A stretch of DNA of 64,000 nt from Mycolicibacter hiberniae (GCF_010729485.1 NZ_AP022609.1:1302001-1366000); one strand, 5' to 3'. Shown: positions 21,996 to 30,538, numbered from the stretch's first letter. The notes: a model not told the origin generated them from the sequence alone. Numbers and translations: made by a program.

Positions 21996-24731
21996 GTGAG
22001 CCCAGCCCAGACCGCCCCCACCGCTGCTGCGCAAGACACCCAGACCAAGCCGACGCTGCTGCTTCTCGACGGAAATTCGCTGGCGTACCGCGCCTTCTAC
22101 GCACTTCCCGCGGAGAACTTCAAGACGCGCAGCGGACTGACCACCAACGCCGTCTACGGGTTCACCGCGATGTTGATCAATCTGCTGCGCGACGAGGCGC
22201 CCTCCCATGTGGCCGCGGCGTTCGACGTCTCCCGGCAGACCTTCCGCTCCGAGCGCTTCCCGGAGTACAAGGCCACCCGCTCGAGCACTCCTGATGAGTT
22301 CCGCGGCCAGATCGACATCACCAAAGAGGTGTTGGCCGCGCTGGGCATCACCAGCTTGTCCGAGCCCGGCTACGAGGCCGACGACCTGATCGCCACCCTG
22401 GCCACCCAGGCCGACGCCGAGGGCTACCGGGTGCTGGTGGTCACCGGCGACCGCGACGCGCTGCAGCTGGTCAACGAGAACATCACCGTGCTCTACCCCC
22501 GTAAGGGCGTCAGCGACCTGACCCGCTTCACCCCGGACGCGGTCGTGGAGAAATACGGTTTGACGCCGACGCAGTACCCGGACTTCGCGGCGCTGCGCGG
22601 CGACCCCAGCGACAATCTGCCGGGTATCCCCGGGGTGGGGGAGAAGACGGCGTCGAAGTGGATCGTGGAGTACGGGTCCCTGCAGGGGCTGGTGGACCAC
22701 GTCGACACCGTCAAGGGCAAGGTCGGAGATGCGTTGCGCGCCAACCTTTCCAGCGTGATCCTCAATCGTGAGCTGACCGACCTGGTGCGCAACGTGCCGC
22801 TGGCCCAGACCCCGGACACCCTGCGGCTGGTGCCCTGGGACCGCGAGCAGATCCATCAGCTCTTCGACGACCTCGAGTTCCGGGTGCTGCGCGACCGGCT
22901 GTTCGAGACGTTGTCCACCGCCGGCGGCACGGTGGCCGAGGCCGAGGAGGGTTTCGAGGTGCGCGGTGGCGCCCTGGAACCCGGGACGGTGGCGTCCTGG
23001 CTGGCCCAGCACGCCGCCGACGGTCGCCGCACCGGGCTGGCCGTCGTCGGCACCCACCGCAGCTTCGACAGCGACGCCACCGCCCTGGCCCTGTCCTCGG
23101 CGGACGGCGAGGGCGGCTACATCGACACCGCGACGCTGACCGCCGAAGACGACGCCGCGCTGGCCGCTTGGCTGGCCGACCCGGCCCACCCCAAGGCGCT
23201 GCACGAGGCCAAGCTGGCCATCCACGACCTGGCCGGGCGCGGCTGGAGGTTGGACGGCGTCACCGCCGACACCGCCCTGGCCGCCTACCTGGTGCGGCCC
23301 GGCCAGCGCAGTTTCAGCCTCGATGACCTCTCGGTGCGCTACCTGCGCCGGGAGCTGCGCGCTGAAACCGATGAGCAGCAGCAGCTTTCGCTGCTCGACG
23401 ACACCGACGGCGTCGATGATCAGGCCGTGCAGACCGCTATTCTGCGGGCCCGGGCGGTCACCGACCTGGCCGACGCGCTCGACACCGAACTGGCTCGCAT
23501 CGATTCGGCCGGCCTGCTCGCCGACATCGAGCTGCCCCTGCAGCAGGTGCTGGCCGAGCTGGAGCACGCCGGTATCGGCGTCGACCTCGATCATCTGAGC
23601 CAGCTGCAGAGCCGGTTCGGTGACCAGATTCGCGATGCCGCCGAGGCCGCCTACGCGGTGATCGGCAAGCAGATCAACCTGGGCTCGCCCAAACAACTGC
23701 AGGTGGTGCTCTTCGACGAGCTGGGCATGCCCAAGACCAAGAAGACCAAGACGGGCTACACGACCGACGCCGACGCGCTGGCGTCGTTGTTCGACAAGAC
23801 CGGCCACCCGTTCCTCGAGCACCTGCTGACCCACCGCGATGTCACCCGGCTGAAGGTGACCGTCGACGGGTTGCTCAAATCGGTTGCCTCCGATGGCCGG
23901 ATCCACACCACCTTGAATCAGACGATCGCGGCGACCGGGCGGTTGTCGTCCACTGAACCCAACCTGCAGAACATCCCGATCCGGACCGACGCCGGCCGGC
24001 AGATCCGTGACGGGTTCGTGGTCGGCGAGGGTTACGCCGAGCTGATGACCGTCGACTACAGCCAGATCGAGATGCGCATCATGGCGCACCTGTCGGGGGA
24101 CGCCGGCCTCATCGAGGCGTTCAACACCGGTGAGGACCTGCACTCGTTCGTCGGGTCGCGCGCCTTCTCGGTGCCCATCGACGAGGTGACCCCGGACATG
24201 CGTCGGCGGGTCAAGGCGATGTCCTACGGCTTGGCGTACGGGCTGAGCGCCTACGGGCTGGCCGCCCAGCTCAAGATCTCCACCGAAGAGGCCAAAGAGC
24301 AGATGGACGCCTACTTCGACCGCTTCGGCCGGGTGCGCGACTACCTGCACGAGGTGGTCGAGCAGGCCCGCAAGGACGGCTACACCTCGACGGTGCTGGG
24401 CCGGCGCCGGTACCTGCCGGAGCTGGACAGCAGCAACCGCCAGGTGCGGGAGTCCGCGGAGCGGGCGGCGCTCAACGCGCCGATCCAGGGCAGCGCCGCC
24501 GACATCATCAAGGTGGCGATGATCAACGTCGACCGGGCGCTGAAGAGTTCGGGCCTGCGGTCGCGGATGCTGCTGCAGGTGCATGACGAGTTGCTGTTCG
24601 AGGTGGCCGACGGCGAACGCGAGGCCCTGGAAGCCCTGGTGCGCGACAAGATGGGCAGCGCCTATCCGCTCAGCGTGCCGCTGGAGGTCGCGGTCGGCTA
24701 TGGGCGCAGTTGGGACGCTGCCGCGCACTGA
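21996..24731 (+). CDS. polA: DNA polymerase I PolA
   Basis: PolA fills gaps and removes RNA primers in repair and Okazaki processing. The 911-residue protein has the 5'-nuclease (LLLDGNSLAYRAFYALP, then VVTGDRDALQLVN and GDPSDNLPGIPGVGEKTA), a degenerate 3'-5' exonuclease-like domain without the usual acidic set, and the polymerase domain with DYSQIEMRIMAHLSGD, the O-helix RRRVKAMSYGLAYG and QVHDELLFE. It follows a short ABM gene. Immediately downstream comes a 13E12-type HNH gene with its own promoter, at a place often variable in mycobacteria; normally rpsA is nearby. Confidence 0.96.
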   Translation: MSPAQTAPTAAAQDTQTKPTLLLLDGNSLAYRAFYALPAENFKTRSGLTTNAVYGFTAMLINLLRDEAPSHVAAAFDVSRQTFRSERFPEYKATRSSTPDEFRGQIDITKEVLAALGITSLSEPGYEADDLIATLATQADAEGYRVLVVTGDRDALQLVNENITVLYPRKGVSDLTRFTPDAVVEKYGLTPTQYPDFAALRGDPSDNLPGIPGVGEKTASKWIVEYGSLQGLVDHVDTVKGKVGDALRANLSSVILNRELTDLVRNVPLAQTPDTLRLVPWDREQIHQLFDDLEFRVLRDRLFETLSTAGGTVAEAEEGFEVRGGALEPGTVASWLAQHAADGRRTGLAVVGTHRSFDSDATALALSSADGEGGYIDTATLTAEDDAALAAWLADPAHPKALHEAKLAIHDLAGRGWRLDGVTADTALAAYLVRPGQRSFSLDDLSVRYLRRELRAETDEQQQLSLLDDTDGVDDQAVQTAILRARAVTDLADALDTELARIDSAGLLADIELPLQQVLAELEHAGIGVDLDHLSQLQSRFGDQIRDAAEAAYAVIGKQINLGSPKQLQVVLFDELGMPKTKKTKTGYTTDADALASLFDKTGHPFLEHLLTHRDVTRLKVTVDGLLKSVASDGRIHTTLNQTIAATGRLSSTEPNLQNIPIRTDAGRQIRDGFVVGEGYAELMTVDYSQIEMRIMAHLSGDAGLIEAFNTGEDLHSFVGSRAFSVPIDEVTPDMRRRVKAMSYGLAYGLSAYGLAAQLKISTEEAKEQMDAYFDRFGRVRDYLHEVVEQARKDGYTSTVLGRRRYLPELDSSNRQVRESAERAALNAPIQGSAADIIKVAMINVDRALKSSGLRSRMLLQVHDELLFEVADGEREALEALVRDKMGSAYPLSVPLEVAVGYGRSWDAAAH

Positions 24732-24773
24732 TCCGCGGAACGCCGGCGGAGCGTTGTTGTCGGACCCCGTCGC

Positions 24774-24779
24774 TACAAT
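24774..24779 (+). promoter_or_regulatory. -10 element of the HNH gene promoter
   Basis: TACAAT ends 7 bases before the ATG at 24787, again the leaderless layout. TTGTTG/TTGTCG lies upstream at 24754-24762 but too close for an ideal -35. Confidence 0.45.
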
Positions 24780-25924
24780 CGAACGCATGTTCGACAAATC
24801 CGGGTTGACGGTTCCCACCGGGGAGTCGATCGCCCGGCTCAACGAGCGGTTCCGGCGGCGCTATCCGGCCAAGACGCCGGAATCGGCTGCCCTGGTGGAA
24901 CACATCTGTGCCACGGCGCGGGCGGAGAATCGGGCCGCCGCGGCGCACCTGGCCGCAATCGGCGAGTTGTTCGCGCTGAGGTTGAGCCAGTGCGGCGAGA
25001 CCGCGCAGTGGGCCGTGGACACCGAGGCGGCGGTGGCCGCCGAGATTGCCGCGGGCCTGCGGATCAGCCAGGGGCTGGCGGCGAGCCGTCTGCGGTACGC
25101 GCGGGCGATGCGCGAACAGTTGCCCAAGGTGGCGCAGGTGTTCAAGGCCGGCGATATCGACATCCGACTGTTCCAGACGATCGTGTACCGCACCGGTCTG
25201 ATCACCGACACTGACGTGCTGGCGGCGGTGGACGGTCAGCTCGCGGCCCAGGTGGCTCGCTGGCCGTCGTTGACCCTGAGCCGGCTGGCGGGGCGCATCG
25301 ACAAGATCGTCGCCAAGGCCGACAAGGATGCGGTGCGGCGCCGCCGAGAGCGGCAGGCCGAACGCGAGATCGTCATCGAAGACTTTGCCGAGGGCGGTAT
25401 GTCGGAGATCCGCGGCAGCCTGTTCACCCCCGATGCCCGCGCTGTGGACAAGGCGCTGGATGCGTTGGCCGCCACGGTGTGCGAGCACGATCCTCGCGAC
25501 CTTGGCCAGCGGCGTGCCGACGCGATGGGCGCGCTGGCGGCGCGGGCGGACCGGCTGGGCTGTCGCTGCGGTCGCCCGGACTGTTCGGCGCGGGGCCGTC
25601 CGGGAGCGTCGCCGGTCGTCATTCATGTGATCGCCGGGCAGGCCACCGTCGACGGTGTGGGTGAGGAGCCGGGATCACTGGTGGAGGCCGACGGCCTGCT
25701 TCCGCCGGAGCTGATCGCAGAGCTGGCCAAGTCGGCTCGGTCGGTGCCGCTGGTGCACCCTGCCGATGCTCCGGCCGAGTCCGGTTACGTGCCATCGAAG
25801 GCGCTCGCGGATTTTGTGCGTTGCCGGGACCTGACGTGTCGTTGGCCGGGGTGCGATCGGCCGGCGGCCGACTGCGACGTCGACCACACGATCGCTTTCG
25901 GCGACGGTGGGCCGACCCATGCGT

Positions 25925-25978
25925 CGAATCTGAAGTGTTATTGCCGCACACACCATCTGATTTCTATAGTACGTTTCT
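25925..25978 (+). other. attL junction of the integrated element
   Basis: Host 13E12 sequence ends with the dinucleotide CA at 25951-25952. From 25953 to 25978 runs the right half of attP, ending in AGTACGTTTCT. That end is the exact reverse complement of AGAAACGTACT at the other end (34854-34864). The boundary is deduced from gene reconstruction and half-site symmetry. Confidence 0.85.
25941..25970 (+). promoter_or_regulatory. Possible hybrid promoter for the integrase spanning attL
   Basis: TTGCCG (25941-25946) in host DNA and TATAGT (25965-25970) in element DNA are 18 bases apart, and the integrase ATG is at 25983. In the circular form the -35 position would be AATCAG (the equivalent of 34870-34875), a poor match. 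Integration may therefore create or strengthen this promoter. This is inference only. Confidence 0.35.
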
Positions 25979-25982
25979 AGTT

Positions 25983-27452
25983 ATGACTGAAGCTGCCGTC
26001 TACCTGCGGCAATCCCTTGACCGCACCGGAGAAGCCCTCGCCGTTGCTCGCCAACGCGTCGACTGTCTGGGACTGTGCGAAGAACGCGGCTGGACGCCGA
26101 TCGAATACGTCGACAACGACACGAGCGCGTCGACGAATAAGCGCAGGCCCGCGTACGAGCGGATGCTGACCGATATCCGTGACGGCCGGGTCGGCTCCGT
26201 CGTGTGCTGGCATCTAGACCGGCTGCATCGGCGACCGATGGAGCTTGAACGCTTCATGGAACTCGCCGACAAGCACAGCTTGCAGCTGGCGACAGTGACC
26301 GGCGATGTCGACTTGTCGACAGACGATGGGCAATTCATGGCGCGCATCATGGGCGCAGTCGCTCGCAAAGAGATCGACCGTAAGCGCGCCCGGCAGCTGA
26401 GCGCCGCGAAACAGAAAGCGACGCAAGGTCGCCCGCAGTGGAAGCGCGCGTTCGGGTATCTCGATGACACGCGCGAGCCTGACCCGTTCATCGCGCCGCT
26501 CGTCGCTCAGGCGTACGCATCGATCATCGCGGGCGCATCGCTCAGCGACATCTGTCGACTGTGGAACGACGCAGGCGCGCTCACACAGCGTCACGTGAAG
26601 CGCCGCGACGAGAAGGGCAATCTCATCTACGACCCGGCGACGAATCAGCCGATCGTTGACGTCGAGCGCCGACTGTGGACACACTCACAAGTGTCGAACT
26701 TTCTGCGGAAGCCCCGTAACGCAGCGTTGCGCGGCTACAACGGTGAGATCGTTCTCGACGACGATCACAACCCGGTGAAATGCACCTGGGCACCGATCGT
26801 CGACGAAAGCACTTGGCGTGCAGCACAATCAGTGTTGAACGCGCCGGGCCGTGCACCCGGAAAGAAATCAGTGCAACGTCATCTGCTGACTCGCGTTCTC
26901 GGCTGCGGCAAATGCGGCGGCTATCTCTCAGGCATGCAGACACGCGACAAGCGAATTGTGTACCAATGTAAGACATGCCACGGCTGCTCGGTTCGCGCTG
27001 ACTACGTCGAGCCGATGCTGATCGAAGCTGTCGGACAACGCCTTTCGCGCGCCGACGCGATTGATCTCGTGCGCGCTGAACAGCTCGACGCGACAGAAGC
27101 TGAAGCGATGCGCACCGAAACGAACACGCTGCTCACGCGTTTAGACGAGATCGCTGACGAGCGCGCGGACGGTCTACTCACCGGCGCGCAAGCGAAACGC
27201 GCGACAGACCGCATACAGGCGAAGCTCGACGCGATCGAACACAAGCAGCGAGATCAGACGACGATGCGTGTGCTCGACGACATACGTATCGGCACTGACG
27301 AAGCAGTCGACGACGTCGCAGAGCTGTCGCCCGATCGTCTGCGTGCTGTCATGGAGCTACTCGGCACGGTCACTGTCGCGCCGGTCGGCAAGGGGCATCG
27401 CGCGAACGGGGTACGTTTCGATCCTGATCGTGTGACTTTCGACTGGCGCTGA
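25983..27452 (+). CDS. Large serine recombinase (phiRv1-type integrase)
   Basis: This 489-residue serine integrase should recombine attP with an attB in 13E12-type genes and, with an excisionase, reverse it. The catalytic Ser is residue 11 in YLRQS. The recombinase core continues with DNDTSASTNKRRPAYERML and WHLDRLHRRPMELE. A zinc ribbon has C308-x2-C311 and C329-x2-C332, followed by a coiled-coil region (about 365-430) and the ending LSPDRLRAVMELLGTVTV. Much of the sequence lines up with the phiRv1 integrase (Rv1586c), including APGRAPGKKSVQRHLLT. The ATG at 25983 is used; the longer frame upstream is host sequence. The strand is the same as the host gene it interrupts. Confidence 0.95.
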   Translation: MTEAAVYLRQSLDRTGEALAVARQRVDCLGLCEERGWTPIEYVDNDTSASTNKRRPAYERMLTDIRDGRVGSVVCWHLDRLHRRPMELERFMELADKHSLQLATVTGDVDLSTDDGQFMARIMGAVARKEIDRKRARQLSAAKQKATQGRPQWKRAFGYLDDTREPDPFIAPLVAQAYASIIAGASLSDICRLWNDAGALTQRHVKRRDEKGNLIYDPATNQPIVDVERRLWTHSQVSNFLRKPRNAALRGYNGEIVLDDDHNPVKCTWAPIVDESTWRAAQSVLNAPGRAPGKKSVQRHLLTRVLGCGKCGGYLSGMQTRDKRIVYQCKTCHGCSVRADYVEPMLIEAVGQRLSRADAIDLVRAEQLDATEAEAMRTETNTLLTRLDEIADERADGLLTGAQAKRATDRIQAKLDAIEHKQRDQTTMRVLDDIRIGTDEAVDDVAELSPDRLRAVMELLGTVTVAPVGKGHRANGVRFDPDRVTFDWR

Positions 27453-27701
27453 ACAATCGTCCACACGCTGTCTGTGCCGAACGAGTCGCAGGCTGTTTGT
27501 GCCAAAAAAATACTTTCGTGACGCGTGATGAGACGCGCGCCGTGACGCGTAGGTAAAACGCTGCGACGCATACATCGAGCTAGGTCAGCATTACTTGTTA
27601 CCTGTGATTGACCGATTGCGTCACGTCACGCGTCCCATTCGAAGTTATGAATATAGTTGTTGCGCTTGATATTCCAAAAACTAGAGCGCAACGTTGCTGA
27701 A
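27453..27701 (+). promoter_or_regulatory. Integrase-excisionase intergenic control region with repeats
   Basis: This stretch has no supportable gene. CGTGACGCGT occurs twice exactly 24 bases apart (27517-27526 and 27541-27550), with a related GTCACGCGT at 27624-27632. An 8-base inverted repeat, GTTGCGCT (27659-27666) and AGCGCAAC (27685-27692), flanks an AT-rich core right before the excisionase start. TATAGT at 27652-27657 is a good -10. Together these look like an operator/promoter region, possibly bound by the excisionase or a repressor. Confidence 0.45.
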
Positions 27702-27905
27702 ATGAGCAGTAAGGCGGCACCCGGCAGCGCACCGGACATGTCGATCAAAGACGTCGCCGAGTATGTCGGCGTCACCCCGCGCACCGTGTACACGATGATC
27801 GCCGACGGTCGCCTGCGCGCATACAAGCTCGGCGACCACATCATCCGGTTCCGTCGCGACGAAGTCGATGCCGCGCTGACGCCGATCGACACTGCGACCC
27901 CATAA
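27702..27905 (+). CDS. Excisionase-like MerR/helix-turn-helix protein
   Basis: This 67-residue protein (an upstream in-frame start at 27657 would add 15 residues) has a single winged HTH of the excisionase type: SIKDVAEYVGVTPRTVYTMIADGRLRAYKLGDHIIRFRRDEVDAAL. The closest known pattern is the Rv2657c excisionase of phiRv2 and related mycobacteriophage proteins. It probably acts as the recombination directionality factor or a regulator of int. The short 3' distance to the next ORF (4 bases) suggests an early operon. Confidence 0.8.
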   Translation: MSSKAAPGSAPDMSIKDVAEYVGVTPRTVYTMIADGRLRAYKLGDHIIRFRRDEVDAALTPIDTATP

Positions 27906-27909
27906 GCGA

Positions 27910-28131
27910 ATGCCCATGTCCTGCAACAGTGATCGTCTCAGCGACGAACAGAAAGCATGGGTGAAGCGCACTGTCGACGCTGCGCCGCCTTTGACGTTCG
28001 AGCAGCGCGCAAAACTCGCTGAACTGCTGAAGCCGATACGCGTTGAGCGTGCACGTCGCGCTGCTGCCGCACTGAAAGCAGGCGAATGCGCGTCGTCGTC
28101 GGCACCCAGACGCTTGGAGGCGCGGCAGTGA
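27910..28131 (+). CDS. Small phiRv1-type conserved phage protein
   Basis: This 73-residue ORF includes DAAPPLTFEQRAKLAELLKPIRVERARR, a helical motif recognisable in small early proteins of phiRv1-type elements and mycobacteriophages. No function is known. It sits between the excisionase and a Cys-rich ORF with minimal spacing. Confidence 0.65.
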   Translation: MPMSCNSDRLSDEQKAWVKRTVDAAPPLTFEQRAKLAELLKPIRVERARRAAAALKAGECASSSAPRRLEARQ

Positions 28132-28134
28132 CTC

Positions 28135-28488
28135 ATGTGCAACACGTCAGAGTGTGAACACAGCCGGTTGATCGACCCGCGACGCTCGATGTGCCTCTGC
28201 GACGTCGGCGCTCCCGACTACATCGTCGCTGTCGTCATCGACGCGAACGGCGACCAGACACTGTGGCTCGCACGCGCAGATCTTGTCGGCTGCGACAACG
28301 TCGATCACGGTGACGAGCAGCCGGCTCACGAGAAGCTCGGGCGACTACCCCGCGCTATACGCGAACGCATCTGGGGTGACGAGCTGCGCTGCGGGCGCCC
28401 CCGATCGAACGGGAAGCTGTGCAAGCACCGTGTGAAAGAGCCGGGCCAGTCATGCGGCACGCACTGTGACGACGGGGTGTCAACGTGA
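28135..28488 (+). CDS. Hypothetical cysteine-rich element protein
   Basis: This 117-residue ORF has Cys-rich ends: MCNTSECEHSRLIDPRRSMCLCDVG at the N-terminus and CGRPRSNGKLCKHRVKEPGQSCGTHC at the C-terminus, where a zinc-binding knuckle is likely. The middle is an acidic beta-rich segment. It starts 3 bases after the previous stop and overlaps the next start by 4 bases, supporting a real, co-translated gene. No family was recognised. Confidence 0.6.
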   Translation: MCNTSECEHSRLIDPRRSMCLCDVGAPDYIVAVVIDANGDQTLWLARADLVGCDNVDHGDEQPAHEKLGRLPRAIRERIWGDELRCGRPRSNGKLCKHRVKEPGQSCGTHCDDGVST

Positions 28489-29255
28489 ACCGGGAACAGC
28501 GCCGCGACTGGCGTCGACACGTTCTCGGCTGCACCGAGCTGACGGCGACCCAGAGACTTGTGCTGCTCGCGCTCGAAACATTCGCCGACTACCCGGCAGG
28601 CACCAACGCCCGACCGGGGGTCGCGAACCTGGCTGACATGTGTCGGTTCGGGGAGCGCGTCGTGAAGTCCGCTCTAGAGCGCGGTCGACGGCTGAAGCTG
28701 ATCGAGCAGACCGCACGAGCAAACCCAAAACTGGGCCTAGCAGCGGTCTACTCGCTGCTTCCCGCACCAACTTCAAAGTGCACCAGCGTGCACCTTGAAA
28801 CTGATTTCAAGGTGCACGACAGGACATTTCAAGGTGCACGAAACGACGTTTCAAGGTGCACCACCGTGCCCCCCACCAATCCATACCAATCCAGTAACAC
28901 CAAGGAGAGGGGGTCACCCCAGCCGGGAACGTCACCAGACGAGCCGCGACAGCTCACAGATCTCTCCCCCCAGAAACTCAGCAACAGCAACACCAGCGAA
29001 CGATGCCCCGCGCACGCGCATATCGATTACGACGACGACGTGCCGCCGTGCCGCGCGTGCAAGGCACTGCGACTGGCAGCCGAAAAACTCACAGCTGCCA
29101 CAGCTGCCGATGTCGAGCAGAGCCGTGCCGCAGAATCGCGAGCACGTCGCGACGCAATCAACAGTTGCCCGCACTGCGACGACAACGGGCTCATCAACAT
29201 CGACGACGACAGCACGATCGTCAAACGCTGCACTCACGAAGAAGCGACGCCGTGA
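28485..29255 (+). CDS. Replication-initiation-type winged-helix protein
   Basis: This 256-residue protein has an N-terminal winged-helix domain (about 15-85) of the HTH_36/replication-protein type: LTATQRLVLLALETFADYPAGTNARPGVANLADMCRFGERVVKSALERGRRLKLIEQ split by turns. A low-complexity, Pro/Ser-rich middle follows, then a Cys-pair region CRACKALRLAA and a C-terminal zinc-knuckle-like CPHCDDNGLINI. The gene contains a 22-bp iteron array at codons of about 96-126, the layout of lambda O-type initiators with an origin in the gene. GTG start inside the previous stop; its own stop overlaps the next GTG (GTGA). The function is inferred from domain and repeats. Confidence 0.65.
   Translation: MNREQRRDWRRHVLGCTELTATQRLVLLALETFADYPAGTNARPGVANLADMCRFGERVVKSALERGRRLKLIEQTARANPKLGLAAVYSLLPAPTSKCTSVHLETDFKVHDRTFQGARNDVSRCTTVPPTNPYQSSNTKERGSPQPGTSPDEPRQLTDLSPQKLSNSNTSERCPAHAHIDYDDDVPPCRACKALRLAAEKLTAATAADVEQSRAAESRARRDAINSCPHCDDNGLINIDDDSTIVKRCTHEEATP
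28771..28861 (+). repeat. Iteron array: probable replication origin inside the initiator gene
   Basis: TTTCAAGGTGCAC occurs three times at an exact 22-base period (28805-28817, 28827-28839, 28849-28861). A perfect inverted copy, GTGCACCTTGAAA, lies at 28788-28800, and a one-mismatch copy (TTCAAAGTGCAC) at 28772-28783. The inverted copy and the first direct copy form a 13-base-arm palindrome around CTGA. Because 22 is not a multiple of 3, the repeats are read in different frames, so they were kept for DNA binding, not for the protein. Confidence 0.8.
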
Positions 29256-29407
29256 AGATCAACATCGCCGCGTACGCAGACGCTGTCATGCACCTCGAAT
29301 GCCCCGCGTGCGGCGCGCCACCCCACGCATGGTGCCAACGCCCAGACAAGCACACCCGCCGCACACCGTGCATCAAACGCTTACGACAGAACACGAAGAC
29401 CGCATGA
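29252..29407 (+). CDS. Small zinc-finger phage protein
   Basis: This 51-residue protein has the motif CPACGAPPHAWCQRPDKHTRRTPC, the C-x2-C...C...H zinc-finger domain common in small mycobacteriophage and actinobacterial proteins. It may bind nucleic acid or a partner protein. The GTG overlaps the previous stop and its stop overlaps the next ATG, so it is in a tightly packed operon. Confidence 0.65.
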   Translation: MKINIAAYADAVMHLECPACGAPPHAWCQRPDKHTRRTPCIKRLRQNTKTA

Positions 29408-29889
29408 TGCCAACACAACGCAGACACGCGCTGGCACACGCTCAGCTCGACGCTAAGGGGTCAGCACCCGCCCCTGCGATAGATGACACTCGCCACCCCG
29501 TAGGGGGGCTGGAATCGCTGCGTACGCGCCTCTTGCGACGCGCTGCGGTGCGCTTGCTTTCCAGCGCAGCACTGCAACCGTGTTTTCGCACAACCCGAAG
29601 GGATCTGATGGAGGCTACCGGCAAGAGGCGAACGGAACGAAGCTGTCGCGCACAGTTCGCAGAGCAGTATCCGACTGAACGCGAGGTCTTCACGGCCCTG
29701 AAGACTCTCAGATCGTGTACTCAGGTCAAGCAGAACCTGTCGAAGTCACGACAGCCGTCGAAGCGTAAGTCGAAGTCGTCGTGGTCGGTGCCGAGCCGCA
29801 ACAAGGAGGCTGACGAGATCACCGCGCTCGCAGAGCAGGGCTGCACTCGATCTGAGATCGCAAAGAAGACGACCCGCGAAGGGATCTGA
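29404..29889 (+). CDS. Hypothetical element protein, weak support
   Basis: This 161-residue ORF begins with an ATGA overlap, but its first 70 residues are Arg/Leu-rich and unlike a folded protein. The C-terminal part, NKEADEITALAEQGCTRSEIAKKTTREGI, looks like a short HTH. A later start at 29608 (MEATGKRRTERS) would keep only the more plausible part. The coding status is uncertain. Confidence 0.35.
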   Translation: MMPTQRRHALAHAQLDAKGSAPAPAIDDTRHPVGGLESLRTRLLRRAAVRLLSSAALQPCFRTTRRDLMEATGKRRTERSCRAQFAEQYPTEREVFTALKTLRSCTQVKQNLSKSRQPSKRKSKSSWSVPSRNKEADEITALAEQGCTRSEIAKKTTREGI

Positions 29890-29893
29890 GCAG

Positions 29894-30415
29894 ATGACTG
29901 ATGCTGTGATCGTTCCGAAGCATCGTGATCGTGCGCGTGCGCTGCGTGTCGTGCTCGCGATGCTCAACCACGACTTCGACGGTGTCGTGCGCGTCGCTGC
30001 TGAAGCGCGCAACGCTGCTGATGTCGATCGTTTCTTCGTCGCTGCTGTCGCTGTGTTCGTGACTGCGTTGACGCAGCTGCATCGCGAGCCTGTTCGGTAC
30101 GTCGAGCAGTGGGTCGCGTACGAGCTTGATCAGCGTGACGATGTTGTGCGCGTCGAGCAGTCGATTGTGCCGTCACACTGTGATCGTGCGCGTGCGATGC
30201 GCATAGTGCTCGCAGCGCTGACAGATGATTTCGACGCTGTGACTGCGGCTGCTGTCGAAGCGACGACTGAACGCAGCATCGATCGTTTGTTGCTCGCGCT
30301 GTGTGACTGTCTCGGCATTTTTCTGACGTCGCACACGCGTGATGCTGTCGTGTACTGCACTGGCTGGCTGGCGGTCGAGCTTGAGCGCGCTGACGCTGAA
30401 GACGCGAATACGTGA
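29894..30415 (+). CDS. Hypothetical protein made of two tandem ~75-residue repeats
   Basis: This 173-residue helical protein is an internal duplication. Residues of about 6-80 (IVPKHRDRARALRVVLAMLNHDFDGVV...VRYVEQWVAYELDQRDD) align with about 91-167 (IVPSHCDRARAMRIVLAALTDDFDAVT...VVYCTGWLAVELERAD). The repeated unit is three to four amphipathic helices with a conserved aromatic-W-x-A-x-E-L end. No family was recognised. It lies between the early genes and the ParB-like fragments, 4 bases after the previous ORF. Confidence 0.6.
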   Translation: MTDAVIVPKHRDRARALRVVLAMLNHDFDGVVRVAAEARNAADVDRFFVAAVAVFVTALTQLHREPVRYVEQWVAYELDQRDDVVRVEQSIVPSHCDRARAMRIVLAALTDDFDAVTAAAVEATTERSIDRLLLALCDCLGIFLTSHTRDAVVYCTGWLAVELERADAEDANT

Positions 30416-30538
30416 TCGCGACTGCAATGTCACGCACTGCAACGTGTCGACAGGCGCGCGCGCAATGGCAACCGCGATGGTGCTGATCGCTGATGACCCC
30501 GAGCGTCGCGAGAATGGCCGGTGGCGGCGCGGCACCGG

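Larger units (their letters stand above)
24787..25980 (+). pseudogene. 13E12/DUF222-family HNH endonuclease gene, 5' part interrupted by the integrated element
   Basis: These 397 codons encode the N-terminal part of a 13E12-repeat family protein: a helical DUF222 domain (about 20-300), then the HNH nuclease motif with DVDHTIAFGDGGPTHASNLKCYCRTHHL. The element joins after CA at 25951-25952, so the frame ends in a foreign tail ISIVRF. The HNH residues lie before the junction, so a truncated protein could keep a nearly complete HNH fold. The missing C-terminus lies at 34882-35242. Joining 24787-25952 to 34882-35242 gives 1,527 bases, 508 codons plus stop, without a frameshift. Whether the truncated form is made is unknown. 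Confidence 0.88.

Noticed and set aside
28795..29403. Extension of the 29404 ORF upstream to 28795
   Set aside because: The extension overlaps the replication-type gene in another frame and has a Thr/Arg-rich, non-coding-like composition.
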